64,000 nt of DNA, taken from contig OX419757.1 in the NCBI GenBank assembly GCA_948567375.1, positions 14,584,974 to 14,648,973 of the forward strand, in the 5' to 3' direction. Below the pieces are notes generated by a model. It saw only the letters and a program-made list of their open reading frames with translations, searched no databases and was not told where the DNA came from. Of the stretch, positions 36,075 through 45,995 are shown one piece after another (position 1 is the first letter of the stretch; the number at the start of each line of letters is the position of its first letter). The translations under genes were made by a program, and so were the position numbers. The stretch comes from Lunularia cruciata. Lineage: Eukaryota; Streptophyta; Marchantiopsida; Lunulariales; Lunulariaceae.

Positions 36075-36953
36075 GGATCATTCCGCTCCACAACCTCCAC
36101 TTGGGCAACTTGTCGAGGTTGTCCATTCTTGAGTGGACATTCAGCAATGCGATGCCCCAACTGGCGACAATAAAAGCAACCTCCATTTTGTCGTAATCTT
36201 TCTCTATTTGCTGTGCCAAGTGGGTCTTCGCTGGATAGCATCAATCTCCATTGGTACCGGTTCTTCCACTCGTGGTACGGGTAGGTTTTGTGTAGGTCGA
36301 GGTCGAGACCAAGTTGTTGCAACTAAGGAATCAAAACGCTCAGCCAATTGCATGGCTTCTTCTACGTTTTGTGGCTCTCGCATGGTCACCTCCAATCTGG
36401 TTCGTGACTTCAATCCTCGCACAAATCGATCCAGAACTTCACCTTCTTGGATATCTAGAATTTGCATGATGATATTCTGAAATTGTGTGATGTAGCTTCT
36501 CACCGAACCAATCTGCCTCAACTCCGCCAATTTATCTCGTGCAGCTCGGGTGGCATTTATAGTCTGAAATCGACCAAGTATTGCATCCTTGAATTCTGCC
36601 CATGTCAAAATTGGTGTAACAATTTGTCGTTCAACTCTTTCTACTCGGAATCGCCACCAAAGTTTTGCCATGCCATCCAACTGGCTAGAAGCCAAGAGAA
36701 TTTGTTTTCGCTCGTCTTGAAGATTGGTGGCTTCAAAGTAACGTTCACAGTCAAACACAAAATTTTCCACTATGCCTGGAACATTCTTGCCTTCAAACAC
36801 CTTGGGTTTCGGAAATCGAATGCGATCTTCTCCATCTCGAACTGGCGCTCTGTCTATCTGTTCTCGTCGTTGCTGGTCTCGTTCATCCAACAATCGAGTA
36901 AGATGCTCAAGTTGTTGTTGCATTGCAAGGATAACATCCGGTATTGCGGCCAT
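36053..36953 (-). pseudogene. gag of element C (one frameshift)
   Basis: Starts MAAIPDVILAMQQQLEHL at 36953, about 270 bp inside the 5' LTR and primer site. A coiled, charged N-terminus is followed by a capsid region (QLDGMAKLWWRF, FVRGLKSRTRLEV). The nucleocapsid knuckle CFYCRQLGHRIAEC (CX2CX4HX4C) lies in a different frame (about 36190-36150). Comparison with B and E places a single inserted base in the GGG run at 36222-36224. Without it the frame would continue to TAG 36053-36055. The lesion means this copy needs Gag in trans. Confidence 0.88.
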
Positions 36954-37210
36954 TACTACTACCCTAATCCACTACCCTCAATTTATCTAGTTGATTAACA
37001 CATAGATACAACACGTCCACCGTTCTCCATAAGTCACAACTGGAAGTATCAAGGGTTCCTCTGACACGGTGATCATATGTAGAAAATCCTGCCCAAAGTG
37101 TGAGGTGATGAACTGTGTGAAACGATGCTTTGGTAATATCTGGACATGAAAGTCCCAATGGTTTGGCGAAAGTGGATTTGGTGGTCCATAAATTCCATCC
37201 ATCCCATTCC

Positions 37211-37224
37211 TGCTCTGATACCAA
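37211..37224 (-). other. Primer-binding site of C (initiator tRNA-Met)
   Basis: Minus-strand TTGGTATCAGAGCA next to the 5' LTR. The region between it and gag (about 36954-37210) is the leader. Confidence 0.93.
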
Positions 37225-37647
37225 TGTAAAAGACCGAAACCAAGGAGAGAAATAGGAGAATGGAAATTCACATTGGGACACTTGAATGAGGGAAAACTCC
37301 GAATGCCTCGCATGAGCTTCGGCCTTGGTATTTATAGGTATCATACAAGTCCCTTGAAGCTTCTCAAGAAGCTTCCTTGAGCCGCTTTCTTGGAGTGCAA
37401 GCCAAGTTAACTAGGAAGCTTCTCAAGAAGCTTCCTTCTAGAAGCCGCCTACTTGGCGTGCAAGCTAAGCTAGTTAGAAGCTTCTAGAAGCTTCCTTCTA
37501 GAAGCTACCTGCTTAGGGCGCAAGTTAACTAGTTAGGAAGCTTCCTAAGAAGCTTCTTAGATGCTTCTAGAATATTCTAGGCTATTTTGTCTTATTCTCT
37601 ACTTCATAAGCTCAACTAACTTCGTCACTAAACTCCATATTGTTACA
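37225..37647 (-). repeat. 5' LTR of element C (423 bp)
   Basis: Identical in length to the 3' LTR. The four differences seen fall near the 3' end (CGAGG/CAAGG, GAGAG/GAGGG, CTTTGG/CTTCGG) and near the 5' end (TTCGTAAG/TTCATAAG). It would contain the promoter, as described in the next entry. Confidence 0.96.
37328..37556 (-). promoter_or_regulatory. TATA box with upstream GAAGCTTC (heat-shock-element-like) array in the C promoter LTR
   Basis: TATA box CTATAAATACC (minus strand) is at 37328-37338. Upstream of it lie eight GAAGCTTC words starting at 37356, 37368, 37415, 37427, 37477, 37487, 37537 and 37549. They are grouped as four pairs about 60 bp apart. The 37477-37494 pair, GAAGCTTCTAGAAGCTTC, is four contiguous alternating 5-bp GAA/TTC units, the consensus of a heat-shock element. 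The other pairs have a 2-base gap. Plant heat-shock factors bind such sites; heat response of this LTR is inferred. Confidence 0.6.
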
Positions 37648-37823
37648 GTCTAGCTATTGGTTTTAAGGTTTTCAAGTCTATTTTGGTTTCTATCCTATTA
37701 GTAGAAGTACTCTTTTGGTGATATTTCTATGTGATCTATTTTTTCCATCATTTATAACACCATTCTAGATGTTACCGAACCAAAATTCACATCAAGATCA
37801 TATGGCTAGCTCTTGGTATTACA

Positions 37824-39084
37824 CATCATCAAAAAATGGTTGATCAAATAGTTCAAGAGTGTGCATATGACCTACCAAATGGATTACCCTTTGATCATGG
37901 TATGCCTTTCAAGATTGAGTTATTACCAAGAAGTAATCTAGTGAGTAGACCAATCTATTGGCTCTCACCAAAAGAGTTGGATGAGCCTCAAATAACACTT
38001 ACAAAGTTGTTGGAGAAGAATTTCATACAACATAGTACATCTCCTTGGGGAGCATTGGTACTCTTTGTTTCAAAGAAGGATGAAAGACTTTGCTTTTGAT
38101 TACTATGGCCTTAATAAACAAATAGTGAAGAATTCATACTCCTTGCCTTGAATCAATGACTTGCTAGATCAATTGAGTAAAGCACAATACTTTTCCAAGT
38201 TAGATCTCCAAAGCAATGGATTGGCAGATTGGGCAATTGTCCAATTCTCATTAATAGAGAGGATGTACAAAAGAGTACCTTTCACACAAGATATGTGCAT
38301 TTTGAATAGAGAGTTCTACCTTTTAGGTTCACTAATGCTCTAATAGTCTTCATGGATCAGATGCATTGGGTGTTGGATGGGCTATTGGATTGGTACATGG
38401 TGGTGTTCTTGAATGATATTTTAATCTCTAGCAAGATGGAGGCTGAACACACAAATCATATGCAAGAAGTCCTAAGACAAATACATCAATGGAAGTTTTA
38501 TTGCAAGAAGTTGAAGTGTGCCTTTTTATAGAAGGAAGTTACCTTCTTGGGTCACAAGATCTCATAAGAGATGATCAAGATGGAAGAGGAGAAAATCAAG
38601 GCTACTGATTTGCCTACTCCAAAAGATACCATAGAAGTGAAGGCATTTAATGGATTGGCAAGTTTTTACCAATGGTTCATTCATTATTATACTAACGTGG
38701 CCGCACCATTGATTGAACTCTTGGGGAAGACCTCAAGATTTCAATGGACCACCAAGCACAAATAATCATTCTATAAGCTAAAACATATGGTGTCTTCAAG
38801 ACCCATTCTTCAACCATATGATCCTAAACTACCTTGTGTGGTTGATTTTGATGATTGTAACTCTGCCATTGGAGTTATGTTGCAATAAAAATTTCTAGAT
38901 GGGCTACATCCCATTGCCTTTATGTCTCACCGTTATGCCTTTAAACTAACCACCACAAAAGAATTACTCTACTTGAGATCAAGAACAACTAGAAACAGTA
39001 TATGTCATTAAGGTATGGAGGTATTATCTCTTGGGGAAACACGTGATCATGCAAACCAATCATAAAACATTATTGCAAACATTA
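37824..39084 (+). pseudogene. reverse transcriptase and start of RNase H of element D
   Basis: Resumes after the split solo LTR with [30 protein letters not shown]. It contains RT pieces in shifting frames (WLSPKELDE, SPWGALVLFVSKKDE, VVFLNDILIS with the YxDD motif reading LND) and RNase H (VDFDDCNSAIG). It breaks at CATTA (39080-39084), where the next LTR begins. Confidence 0.85.
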
Positions 39085-39671
39085 TGCAATGCCAATAGCT
39101 AGACATATTATCTAGAGGTAAAAATTGGCTTAGTAACATCTAGAAGGATGTTATATATGATGGAATAAGTACATCAAATAGAGGTATCACTAGAAGAGTA
39201 CTTCTACTAATAGAGCAGAAGCCAAAAATAACTTGAAACTTTAGAGCCAATATCAAAGGCCTAAATGGATGAATAATGCCTAAAAATATGTAGATTCCTC
39301 TAATGGAAAAAGAGAGGTTGGCCTTTCCTTCTCCCTTGTTTGTCTTGGTAAAAGCTTTCTAATGGTACTCCATCCATGCAATTATGAGATTCTTATAGGA
39401 AGATTCTCTTTGGTCAAAGCTTGTTTGACCAAGCAAATAGGACCAAAATCAACCTTTCACCCATGCATATGAATAACCTAAGGGTAGAGCTTGTTGACAT
39501 GTCACTAATCCATATATTTGATCCAAGGATGGAGCTTTCTTTGAATGCATCCTCTTTATTATCTAATAAAGACAAGTTGCTCCTTTAGGGTATCGGATTT
39601 TTGAGTGTGAAGCTTTTTGCTGCTTCTTCTTGGTTTTCTCTTGGGGGTTCTCATGTCCTTGGAACATTACA
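39085..39671 (+). mobile_element. Family II solo LTR in RNase H of D
   Basis: Starts TGCAATGCCAATAGC (decayed TGTAATACC) and ends GGAACATTACA, 587 bp. Perfect 5-bp duplication CATTA on both sides (39080-39084 and 39672-39676). The TLHLEHMK segment of RNase H is interrupted exactly here. Confidence 0.9.
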
Positions 39672-41332
39672 CATTACATTTGGAACAAATGAAGAGTTGA
39701 CATCATTGATGGGAGGAACAACTATAGTTATTTGACCTCAAACTTGAGTACACACTTGATAGGTTCCATATCATCCAAGTGTGCTATCATGAAAACCTGA
39801 TTTGAAGTCTCTTCTTCTCATCACAGTGGCAATTATAATAGTGTCAATTGACTCTAAGGTCCAAATTGAGTTTAGGTCCACTTTACAATAAGACACATTC
39901 TGTCAAATTGTACAAGGTTGTCTTGCCACACATGACAAAGAATACAACACCTTCTCCTTCAAGGAAGGCCTTCTATTCTAAGAGAAGATTTATGTTCTAA
40001 CCACAAGTGATCTACAACTCGTGCACCTTCAAGAAGCCCATGACTTACCAATCGCTGGTCACATGGGTGTCAACAAGACTTGTGTACGTTAGAATACCAA
40101 TGGTGGTGGCCCAATATGGCACAAGATGTTGAAGAGTTTGTTTGATCTTGTGATTGGTAGTTACCAATGAAATAAGGCCAACAACCAGAAATTGAGTTGA
40201 CTTCTTCAACCATTTCCCATCCCATCACCTCAATGGGAACATGTCAATTTAGATCTTATCACATCCTTGCCTAAGACAAAGCAAGGTCACACAAACAATT
40301 ATAGTGTTGTGGATGATCTTAATAAGCAAATCCATTTGGCACCAACCTTTAATACAATGGATGCTCCAACATTGGCCTAGATCTACTTAGACAATGTCTT
40401 CAAGCATCATCAAATGCCTTGTGTACTCATTTTTGACTGTGATCCTTGATTCATTGGAAAATTTTGTCAATCACTCTTCTAGATACTTGGCACCAAGCTT
40501 GCTTTATCCATGGCCTATCATCCTTGAATTGATGGACAAACCAAACATACAAATCATACCTTGGAGGATATGCTTTGTGCCTCTTTCAATGTTCACCATA
40601 TTTATCGAGATGAATGTCTTGTAGCTATTGAGTTTGCCTACAATAATTCCAAATAGGCAAGCACTAGATTCTCTCTCTTCTTCCTTAATTTGGCCAAGAC
40701 CCACTTGTTCTAGATTCCCTTCTTGCTTCTCCTCCATCTCATGTCTCTCATACTTCCACCTTCTTGACAATAATATCCCAATCCTTATAAGAAGCCAAAT
40801 CTCATCTCCTTGTTGCTCAAAATTGTCAAAAACAATATGTGGACCATCATCATTGTGATCTCACCACTCAATGATAAGGTCATGATTTCTTCTAGTAACC
40901 CCTCCCACTTGATACCCAAGCTTGTAAACTTGCTCCTGATTGGATAGGTCCATTTAATGTCACCCACATCATTTCTCTAGTTACTGATCAACTTGCCTTA
41001 CCTTATCATATGCAAATCCACCATGTCTTTCATGTTTCCAAGTTGAAATCATTTGTTTCTAATCCATCTTCGTTTTCTTCTTGTGTCCAACCTCTTCTTC
41101 CTCCCATCCATATCAACAATCACAAGGAGTATGAAGTTGATCATATCCTTGCACGTCGCCACATTCAATGTGGCCACCAACAAATAAGGAGTATAAGGTC
41201 CTTTAGAAAAGAGTATCCCCTTCATGATGCCACTTGGGCGCCTCTTTCTTATACCCAAAATGCAAAAAAAACCATCCATGAGTTGAAGCTTCCATGGTGA
41301 AGAGGACATCATAAACTAGTGGGGGAGGAATA
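39672..41332 (+). pseudogene. RNase H end, integrase and chromodomain of element D
   Basis: Fragments in several frames: [14 protein letters not shown] (about 40040-40080), [12 protein letters not shown], and the DGQTKHTNHTLEDM segment with AAA (Lys) at 40543-40545 at the catalytic Glu position. HHVFHVSKLKSFV and a chromodomain with [19 protein letters not shown] (about 41130-41200) follow. A purine tract GGGGGAGGAATA precedes the LTR at 41333. Confidence 0.83.
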
Positions 41333-41766
41333 TATAATAATATAGAGTTTTACCGAAAAGTTAGCCAAGACTAAAAAAATAGCAAATAGGCCAAATTAGC
41401 TAAGAATTATAAGAATATTCTAGAAGCATATGGAAGACTTCTTGGTACCTTCCAAGTATTGGGTAATGTACATGCCAAGTGGTGACTTCAAGGAGACAAC
41501 TTCTTGGGAAGTTTCTTAGCTAGCTTAGCTTGCACGCCAAGCAAGTGGCTTCTAGAAGAAGGACTCTTGGTTAGCTTGGCTTGCACTCTAAGAAAATGGC
41601 TTTTAGGAAGTTTCTTGAGAAGCTTCTCAAGAGCCTTGTATGCTTCCTTGTAAATACCAAAGCCCAAGCTCATGCTATGCATTTGGAGTTTCCACTATTT
41701 AGGTGTCCCAATGTGATCTTCCACTCTAGTCTTCCATTCTCTTATTTCTCTCCTTAGTCTTTTACA
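41333..41766 (+). repeat. 3' LTR of element D (434 bp)
   Basis: Begins TATAATAATATAG (from TGTAACAATATGG) and ends AGTCTTTTACA. It is clearly diverged from the 5' LTR by substitutions and a deletion, as expected of an old insertion. Confidence 0.87.
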
Positions 41767-44700
41767 CATATTATAGCTCCCTAGAAAATATCTTGGACTT
41801 ACTTTGATTTTTGTTGCTCAAAACCTTAATTTGTAACACTAATCAAGGTGGCAATGTTGATTCTTGCAAAAATTTCACTAGAGTCTTGGACTATGGGTTC
41901 ACATAAATATCAAGAACATTACAACAAGCTACCATTCTTTCAATCATTATCCTAGATAGACAAACTTGCAATCAATTATGATTTGAGCTTATAATAATGA
42001 TTTTATTAAAGTTTGATAAATCATATCTCACTACCTATAAACCAAAGCAAACCAAAATTTATGTAGTTTGCTTTTTGCACTTCTTTAAATCTCTATGAAG
42101 TTTGGCTTTTGAATCATAAATCAGACATTGGATATGGATCAATTCTAAATCTGGGCTAACATTTGAGCTTTATAGGCCAAACTATACCATACAACACACA
42201 TTGCACATGCAAAAACTTATGTTGTTCCCTTTGTTTGTTATTCATATGTGGCATAAATTAGTGGCATCAAATATTTGATTGTATTTGAGACACTATGCAT
42301 CACATATTCTATTTCATGAGAATCACAATCAAATCATTATACATAAGCACATAATTGAAATCATGATGGCAAGACTTCCAAATGAGAATGTCATAATAGA
42401 ATAGGAGCAAGATAAGTCTCTATATGAAAATGAAAATATAAATGAAAATGAAATGATAAATTCATGTTTGAAAAATCAAATACATCTTAGTGGTGAAAAT
42501 CATGTCCACTTGCACAATTTGATTACATCTCATGATCATCTTTTCTATCATTCTTGCTTGCACACAAGATGTAGTCTAGAATTGGGAATTTAGGATCTAT
42601 TGCATAACTAGTACTTCCACCACCACCATTATATGAACCTATCTATGATGTTGTTTTTAGAATTTTTATTCTTCATGAGTTTTCTTGGTCCTTGCTAATT
42701 TGAATGTCATGGAGTAAAGGCGCTTTGATTTAGCCTTTCTTTCCTTAATACACAACTTTTTAGCTTTTGATCTTATTTCTCTATCCTCAATATCTTATCC
42801 GCATTTACTTTTATTTCTTAGCCTCAACAAGGTATTGATGCTTCTTAATATTTGCTATCTTTTGAGCTTCTATCTCAACAAATTTGCATCTCTCTCTAGC
42901 TTCAACCAACTCATTCTTCTATTTACTATAATAAGCCAACTCTTATGATAAAATATAATGGTAGGTATTGTATTTGAATTCACTTTACAAATCTTATTAT
43001 TCTTTTGTGATTCATCATTCCTCTCTTTGTCTTGAGATATAATCTTTTCTTCAATTCTTGCTGCTCTATTCTACTCATATATTCCTTAGAACTTATCCTC
43101 CATTCTTAGAGCAACCTCTTCATATTTTCTTGGAGCATCTTTATGCATTCCTTGACCATTCTCTAAATTAGCTCAACCACTTAAGGCTTTTACCCCATGA
43201 AAATATTATTTGTGTATTCTTTTGGGTACTTGGGATAGTAAACTTAATGAGATTGAATCCATAGCTGATATAAGAGAATCCTTTTCAAATTATTCCTCCT
43301 TGGTTGGATGAATGTTTGCTGCATTATCTCCACTTTGGCCCAATCACATTTGAGAGGTGAACCACACCACCAATACCAATGAGTGTAAGAGGAGATATAT
43401 TTTATCGGCCTCCAAACATCAAATCCATTTATGTCAAAATAAGGACATAAATGATATAATTTATCATTTATCATTTTCCATCTCTATTTATGGTCTTTGT
43501 TAGTGAGCCTTTTCCCTATACAACTGTTCTTTGAATCTCTTGCATCCTTGTATGACTTCATATACCATACCTAATTTTTGTATAAGTTTTCTCCATTCAT
43601 AGATAGGGAAATCCTCTCCCATGGCTCACAAGATAAGTGACCATGTAACTAAAAGTAATACTCATACACATTTGGATCTTCCAAGTAATCTAGTATTTGT
43701 GTGTAATGATGAAGGATCATTTAGAACTTATTTTTATCACACTTCTTCACCCTAATCCCCATGTTAGAGATAGAGAACACTTCAACAACTCTTGGAATAA
43801 AAGAGGTCGATATGGAGTAACCACAAACAAAGATAGAGTGGGGAACAAAGTGACAAGTAGAAATAGAATCCTCACTCATAAAAGTTGCACTAGCATCTAT
43901 GATAATTTTAGTTTCAATTTCACTAGTTTGCAATCAGCCTCAGTTTGGCACTCGTGCAAGAGCCTATGATCAAGGTTGATGCTCATGTTTGGTTTAGGTT
44001 GCAGAAATTTTGGATTTCAATAAAACAATTAAACTACTTTGTCTTATCTAACCCACTTGGCCTTTTATGGTGTAGCATCACTTAGAGAACACGACTCAAT
44101 GGGTTTGAAATTGAAAAAATGCACTTGGAATGAAGGGGGTTTCCAAATTCTCCATGTTACTCATTCTTGTCCAAAGGTCCTTTTAAACAAGGCACTTATT
44201 GCTCATTCATCTTGACTATTGTATACATGGCACCTTTTGTATAGTTTTGAGCCCGACATTTTATACTCTTTCACCTAATCTCCTATAATTATGGATCAAA
44301 TTGAAATCTCCCAAGCCCCATAAGGTTCTTCCTTCACTTGTGTAATATTATATGGGAACACTAGGGGATTTTAAATTACAGATTTTCAGATTTTTACAAG
44401 GGTAATATTTGAAATCTATAGAATATTTTATAGACACTTGTAATAGTGGTTGGTTAAGAATTGAATGGTCCTAAAAAAATAGGTGACCACTAAAATTTTA
44501 TAATAAAATCAAGATACATAAATTTTAAAAATTTATATCACTAGGCTCTACAATATCACCCATAACATGTAAAAAGCTGCAAGTCATGTTTTCAATTTCC
44601 CATAGAGATATATATGGCTACAGAAATTTGCTTGTAATAATTCTTTGTAGTCCTTCATGCTACCCATATAATTTTTTCATTCTACCTGTATATTCATTTA

Positions 44701-45220
44701 TGGATTCCTATGGGTGCTCCAAAAGTCTAAATTTGAAAACACTAGGGGTTTTTAGTAATGGTTCTGATGGATATCTACAAGATAAATAACAAAATTTGTA
44801 ACTATTTTAGATCTTTGTAACAAGATGAGATGATGATAAATGAATGCACCATAAATTGTGGTATGGTGTATGCCATCCAATTTGCATTCATTCATAAAAT
44901 TTAGGTGTAACAATACAAATGTTTAGGAACGCCATGCTGAAATAAATGATTGTAACAAGAGGTGATGTGGTTTATTGAGAGGGTAGCCATGTGGTTTGGT
45001 GGGTGGGTTTTGGAGTGAGATATTTGAATTTTTTGGCGGATCTAAAATGCCTCTCTTGACTATTCAAAATCTCAATGCAAATTCACCATCTTGGGTGCAA
45101 ATGCTCCTTCTACCAGTCAATTAAATGGCAGTTTTGTAGTTTCATATTGGTGTGGTGGTTCATTTCCATAGATTAGTGTGGCAAAGGATAACACAAGTTA
45201 TGGAAAATGATATGTGTTAC
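41767..45220. other. AT-rich intergenic stretch with a possible minus-strand coiled-coil remnant
   Basis: No intact gene. On the minus strand, about 42720-42930, a frame reads KNELVEARERCKFVEIEAQK followed by further charged helix-like sequence and stops. It resembles the coiled-coil end of the remnant at 45996-47356 in style. Minus-strand 43244-43474 gives a 76-codon Trp-rich frame that I do not recognise. The rest shows nothing. Confidence 0.4.
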
Positions 45221-45375
45221 TATAATACCATAAGCTAGACATATCATGTAGATTTGAAAATTAGCTTGGTAATATCTAGAAGGATGTTATGTATGATGGG
45301 ATAGGTAGATTAGATAGAGGTGTCACCAAAAGAGTAATTCTACTAATAGGGCAAGAGCTAAAAATAGCTTGAATT
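45221..45375 (+). mobile_element. Family II LTR fragment
   Basis: TATAATACCATAAGCTAGAC... matches the first 155 bp or so of family II LTRs, then stops where another LTR of the family begins at 45376. It is either a truncated LTR into which the second copy inserted or a product of unequal recombination; its remainder was not found to the right. Confidence 0.8.
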
Positions 45376-45973
45376 TGTAATACCAAAAGCTAGACATATT
45401 ATCTAGAGGTAGAAATTGGCTTGGTAACATCTGGAAAGATATTATGCATGATAGGCTTGTTAGTTCAAAGGACCAAAAGAGGACTTCTATTAATAATGTA
45501 GGAACTGAAAATAGCCTGGAAACTTTAGAGCCAATTTTAGAGGATGAATTAGACTTAAACGGATGAATTAGACCTAAAAAATATGCAAATGCTCCCCCAA
45601 TGATGAAAAGGCTAGCTTTCCCTTCCCCCAAGTTTTTCTCATTAAGAGCTTCCCAATAGCACGTCACCTATGCAATTTGGAGATTCTTACAAGAAGATTC
45701 TCTAAAGATTCACTCTAGTCAAAGATGGTTTGACCAACTAGATAGGATCAAAACTGACATGTCATCCATGCATGCAACCAATCTAGGAGCCGAGCTTGCT
45801 TATAGGTCACCAATCTATGTATATGATCCAAGGGTGGAGCTTCCTTTGGTGGTGTCCCCATTGCTATATAATACAGTCAAGGTGCTCCTTTGGGGCACGA
45901 GAGGTTGAGTGTGAAATTGTGTTTTTTCTTCTTCTATGTTTCTCTTTAGGTCCCCTATCCTTGGAAGATTATA
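45376..45973 (+). mobile_element. Family II LTR (solo), diverged
   Basis: Begins TGTAATACCAAAAGC and ends GGAAGATTATA (from GTATTACA), 598 bp, with a TATA-like GCTATATAATACAG near 45861. No primer site follows, so it does not head a full element. No clear 5-bp duplication was seen. Confidence 0.82.
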
Positions 45974-45995
45974 GCCACCCCATGGCAACCAAACA

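Larger units (their letters stand above)
32004..37647 (-). mobile_element. Family I Ty3/gypsy chromovirus C, youngest full-length copy
   Basis: A 5644-bp element with 423-bp LTRs at 32004-32426 and 37225-37647 that differ at 4 sites, all transitions. It has a perfect 5-bp duplication, GTCTA (31999-32003 and 37648-37652). It carries gag with zinc knuckle, a candidate -1 frameshift signal, and an uninterrupted pol of about 1220 codons with PR, RT, RNase H, integrase and chromodomain. Lesions or oddities are one extra base in gag, DFG for DSG in protease, and Lys for the integrase catalytic Glu. This is the best reference for the family. Confidence 0.97.
31443..37823 (-). mobile_element. Family II solo LTR in D, split by element C
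   Basis: Minus-strand LTR whose ends are TGTAATACTCAGAGG (31443) and CTTGGTATTACA (37823) on the plus strand. C occupies 32004-37647, so the LTR itself is 31443-32003 plus 37653-37823, about 730 bp. The flanks CCTCA (31438-31442) and CATCA (37824-37828) form a 5-bp duplication with one change. D's linker and RT join across it when compared with C. Confidence 0.9.
29186..41766 (+). mobile_element. Family I Ty3/gypsy element D (old, decayed host)
   Basis: LTRs at 29186-29680 and 41333-41766, with flanks CATAA (29181-29185) and CATAT (41767-41771), a 5-bp duplication with one change. Gag and protease run to 31442. A family II solo LTR, itself split by element C, separates them from RT at 37824. 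A second solo LTR (39085-39671) splits RNase H. Integrase and chromodomain run to 41332. Divergent LTRs and dense stops make it the most decayed family I copy here. Confidence 0.92.

Noticed and set aside
37328..37556. GAAGCTTC array read as a CRISPR-like or replication-origin repeat
   Set aside because: Repeats lie inside LTRs, are imperfect, and the spacers repeat too. The plant retrotransposon context explains them better as promoter elements.
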